This document shows, in pieces, positions 61,531-64,000 of a DNA stretch of 64,000 nucleotides. The notes beneath the pieces were generated by a model. That model was not told the origin of the DNA, made no database searches, and saw nothing but the letters and a program-made list of their open reading frames with translations. Made by a program: the position numbers and the translations under genes. This DNA is from Prostheceraeus crozeri (taxonomy: Eukaryota; Platyhelminthes; Polycladida; Euryleptidae). Every line of letters starts with the position of its first letter. Positions within the stretch are counted from its first letter, which is position 1. The stretch covers positions 94,530 to 158,529 of the forward strand of contig CAJQUW010014299.1 in NCBI GenBank assembly GCA_907163375.1. Reading direction: 5' to 3'.

Positions 61531-63908
61531 TTTATGCATAGACTTCTAAATTTCTCTGGACAGATAGGTGAGCAAAATTTGAAATCATTTTCTACATGTT
61601 CAGGCCAACCAACAGTTGTGTTACAGAAGATCGAATCTTTTAGATAATCGAAGGGATGAATGACTATTTGATGGTTCTCTTGTGCGATTCAATCTAATGC
61701 AAAATACCAAATAAATATGCCGCTGCTGGTTGTCAACCTAAATGCAATGATAGTGTAACACCAATGCATTCCGCTACATAACAAGGAATTTTGAATCTGT
61801 GCAGTTGCATCGAGTTAGTAGAAAGTATTATATCCCAACTAAACATTCCTTCTTGTGTGACTTCCACTTCCACGAACCTGGCGACAATACCATCACGAAG
61901 TGCATAGATCATTATCGCTTGAAGAAAGTGAAAAAATGAAAAAAATGAAAAAGCGTAATCTAAAGGACAGTGTCATCAAAATTCCTTTATGTCTAAATTC
62001 TTCTCCAAACAACCACAAAGTTGCGATTCGGCAGGGCCACGTTTTTAAATACATGTCCTGGCAATGGAAGCACATTCGGAAGATTCTTTGGAAAGGAGAT
62101 TTTGTCTAAAATCTACAAGGAAATCATTCTATCTGGTAAATCCAAAAGAAAAACACACCAGTGTAATATAGCCAAAGCTGCTGTATTAATAAAATTCTCA
62201 AATTTTCGCGGACAACCGCCTTGTTCAAGAGTGCACGAGGAATGCACTCTTGAACAAGGCGGTTGTCCGCGAAAATTTGAGAATTTTATTAATACAGCAG
62301 CTTTGTCTATATTACACTGGTGTGTTTTTCTTTTGGATTTATGAGAAAATGCTGCTAAGGGATAATTTCAACTTGCTGCATTCTATCTGGGTTTGTGATA
62401 TCTCAAAGCGATCATGGACTACAAAATGACGAACATAAGTTGAAATCTTCCCTTCAGCGTCGTCTGCGAGTGTTCGCATCTATCACGTAGAGAGAAATCT
62501 ATTCCAACAAGTACATATCATATATCACAAGTTTTCCAAAGTTATCAATCTGATATGGCTTTTGTATAATATCTGGATGACCAGTCAGTAAAAGAAATTC
62601 GAAATCGGATTCAGTTGTGTAATACTTGGGAAAGGCTGATAAAGTTGCTGGTGCAGTTGAAGTCTACGGACGGAAGATTAACGCTAGATCCTACCAATAT
62701 CATTGAACATGCTAAGGGACAATTTCGAGAGGAAAGGAGAAGCCGCCGATTCCCACACTTTAAATGTCCTGAAATCAAGAGGAGCAAAAAACGGAGCTCC
62801 TTCTTATATTTCAATGATTACACTGATGATAGACTAAATAAGCATTCCCAACCTGAGCAGCCACTTCTGAGGAGGTTGGAACAGATATGGAGCGGTCCGA
62901 CCTGTGATAGAGACCCTTCTGAGAAAAATGACAAGTACTCGAAAAAGTGCAATCGATTATTTTTATAAGTGTTTTGACTGGACACGTCAAATGACTGGAG
63001 AAAATTATTTTATCTCCTTGCGTCATCGCACTGAGAGTGAAAATAAAATAAAAACAATTTCTTTATTGAAGTTTTTTGGACTCTGAGAAATGTTAATGAT
63101 AGAATATCATGCAGTCACCCACAGAAGATGAAATGTATCCAGGATGTAAATGCTTGCATGCAAGGACTGATTTCAATATGAATCCTAATAATTGAGATGA
63201 TGCCAGTGGTGCTAGTTGAAATGCAAAAAAATGTGATTCCTGTAGTGAATCCACTGTCAGAAATATTAAGTTGGCAATGCTCGACATCCCTGAAGCTGCA
63301 AAACTTTTGAATAAAATTTATCATGGGGGTCCAAACGCATCTGTGCTTCAGCCATGCATTCTTTGGTGGCGGCCATTCTATGAGATCCAACTGAATAGTT
63401 ATCTTAGAGAAAATAGATTCTTGCTTTAAAAAAATGAAAGGATGGTGCTCAGAATAGGCTATCGATATATCATCTCTCTTGGTGACTTTTCCGATTACTT
63501 CTTCGCAAAAATCTTGCTGTACATACGTACATGAATCAGATTACCGAAATTTCAATGAAATATTTCAACAGCATGTGCAAGAAATTTGTTCATGACATCT
63601 CAGATACCTCATTTCTGAGACATTTAGAAGTAAAATTGCAAAAATTGGCTAATAACGCGGAGGTCTAGCACATGTATTCAACGCATAATCATTCATTCTC
63701 ATGCGTCCTTACTCCCAATGTACATAAATATAGACACATACTGTGCTTTACCTGCATTGTTCTGGCAATACGTTCTCTAAAATTTGATAACGCTTGATGA
63801 CAGTCTATTTGCACCTAATCTAATTTAGGATTGCTGGCCTGAACATGTATGAGGCAAATTTCAACCTATCTGTCCAGAGAAATTTAGAAGTCTATGGTTT
63901 ATGTATAG
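61531..63908. mobile_element. Inverted-repeat-bounded segment with THAP-like remnant
   Basis: Imperfect inverted repeats about 77-80 bp long lie at 61531-61608 and 63832-63908 (shared GACTTCTAAATTTCTCTGGA and ACATGTTCAGGCCA). Inside, the plus strand near 61718-61930 gives YAAAGCQPKCNDSVTP and, in another frame, FLCDFHFHEPGDN, which together resemble a broken THAP zinc finger. 62615-62968 gives WERLIKLLVQLKSTDGRLTL of unknown family. The layout would fit a decayed P-type or other THAP transposon of 2.4 kb. 63060-63830 shows nothing else. Confidence 0.45.
62137..62343. repeat. Near-perfect palindrome, about 98-bp arms
   Basis: Left arm 62137-62234 and right arm 62243-62343 differ at only about two positions around a loop of about 7-8 nt. 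No coding capacity; a foldback or MITE inserted within the THAP-like segment. Confidence 0.75.
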
Positions 63909-63930
63909 GATATCAAACAATATCCTATAC
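63902..63930. repeat. Short hairpin
   Basis: TATAGGATATCAAACAATATCCTATA forms a perfect hairpin just outside the right inverted repeat. Confidence 0.5.
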
Positions 63931-64000
63931 TTAACACAGTGGTATTACAATTCAGATATCTGAACTTTAATCTTACATTGTAGTATGATATCACATACTA

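Overview
The window looks like a repeat-dense piece of an invertebrate animal genome, probably marine and not closer placed. Evidence: spliceosomal introns (GTAAGT donors, TTTCAG and TTTCCAG acceptors), TATA-type promoters, and a mix of Penelope-like elements, LINEs, LTR retrotransposons, PIF/Harbinger, Tc1, pogo and P-type transposons plus a Polinton/adintovirus-like element. There are no bacterial operons or CRISPR arrays. Almost every recognisable coding stretch belongs to a mobile element, most with stops or frameshifts. Only one stretch (28634-29215, minus) looks like an ordinary host exon.

Layout. 1-7.5 kb: right part of a Polinton/adintovirus-like integrated element, all genes on the minus strand: basic protein (cut by the window edge), broken capsid-like protein, intact DDE integrase with chromodomain, conserved element protein, packaging ATPase with one in-frame stop, two broken small genes, an unknown cysteine-rich protein, and an IAP-like UBA-RING protein. 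DNA polymerase B and the protease are not in view. 7.7-11 kb: LINE remnant split by a palindromic Penelope-derived insertion, another Penelope remnant, and two tRNA-derived SINEs. 11.0-16.5 kb: PIF/Harbinger element holding a Tc1 element. 16.85-19.66 kb: internally deleted LTR retrotransposon.

20-28.4 kb: four Penelope-like copies or remnants, a LINE tail and a mariner-type transposase fragment. 28.6-29.2 kb: candidate host exon. 29.9-39.4 kb: LINEs (one CR1/L2-like on minus, two opposed RTE copies, one more on plus); the plus RTE copy carries a Tc1 element and a local duplication. 39.4-43.8 kb: LINE scrap, pogo element, second Harbinger. 43.9-44.8 kb: inverted-repeat elements. 44.85-49.49 kb: second LTR copy with both LTRs and a perfect 5-bp target duplication. 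50-53.2 kb: BEL/Pao-type gag and a THAP/P-element transposase. 53.2-56.2 kb: TIR element abutting a rearranged Tc1. 56.5-58.5 kb: Penelope-like element with 212-bp inverted terminal repeats. 59.8-61.1 kb: CTAG-rich repeat block inside a related Tc1. 61.5-63.9 kb: inverted-repeat-bounded segment with a THAP-like remnant and a large palindrome.

Most notable: (i) the foldback at 8215-8487 and the Penelope element at 56518-58478 share an architecture: inverted repeats, 11-bp target duplication, roughly 30-nt one-sided tail, and hammerhead-ribozyme-like cores in the arms; (ii) the UBA-RING gene and repeated TATATAAGGA(A/G)GAC promoter in the viral-like element; (iii) two near-identical Tc1 copies sharing the same frameshift and stop, implying movement in trans; (iv) two LTR copies with different, non-overlapping deletions. 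All assignments are by eye from motifs; no database search or alignment was run.
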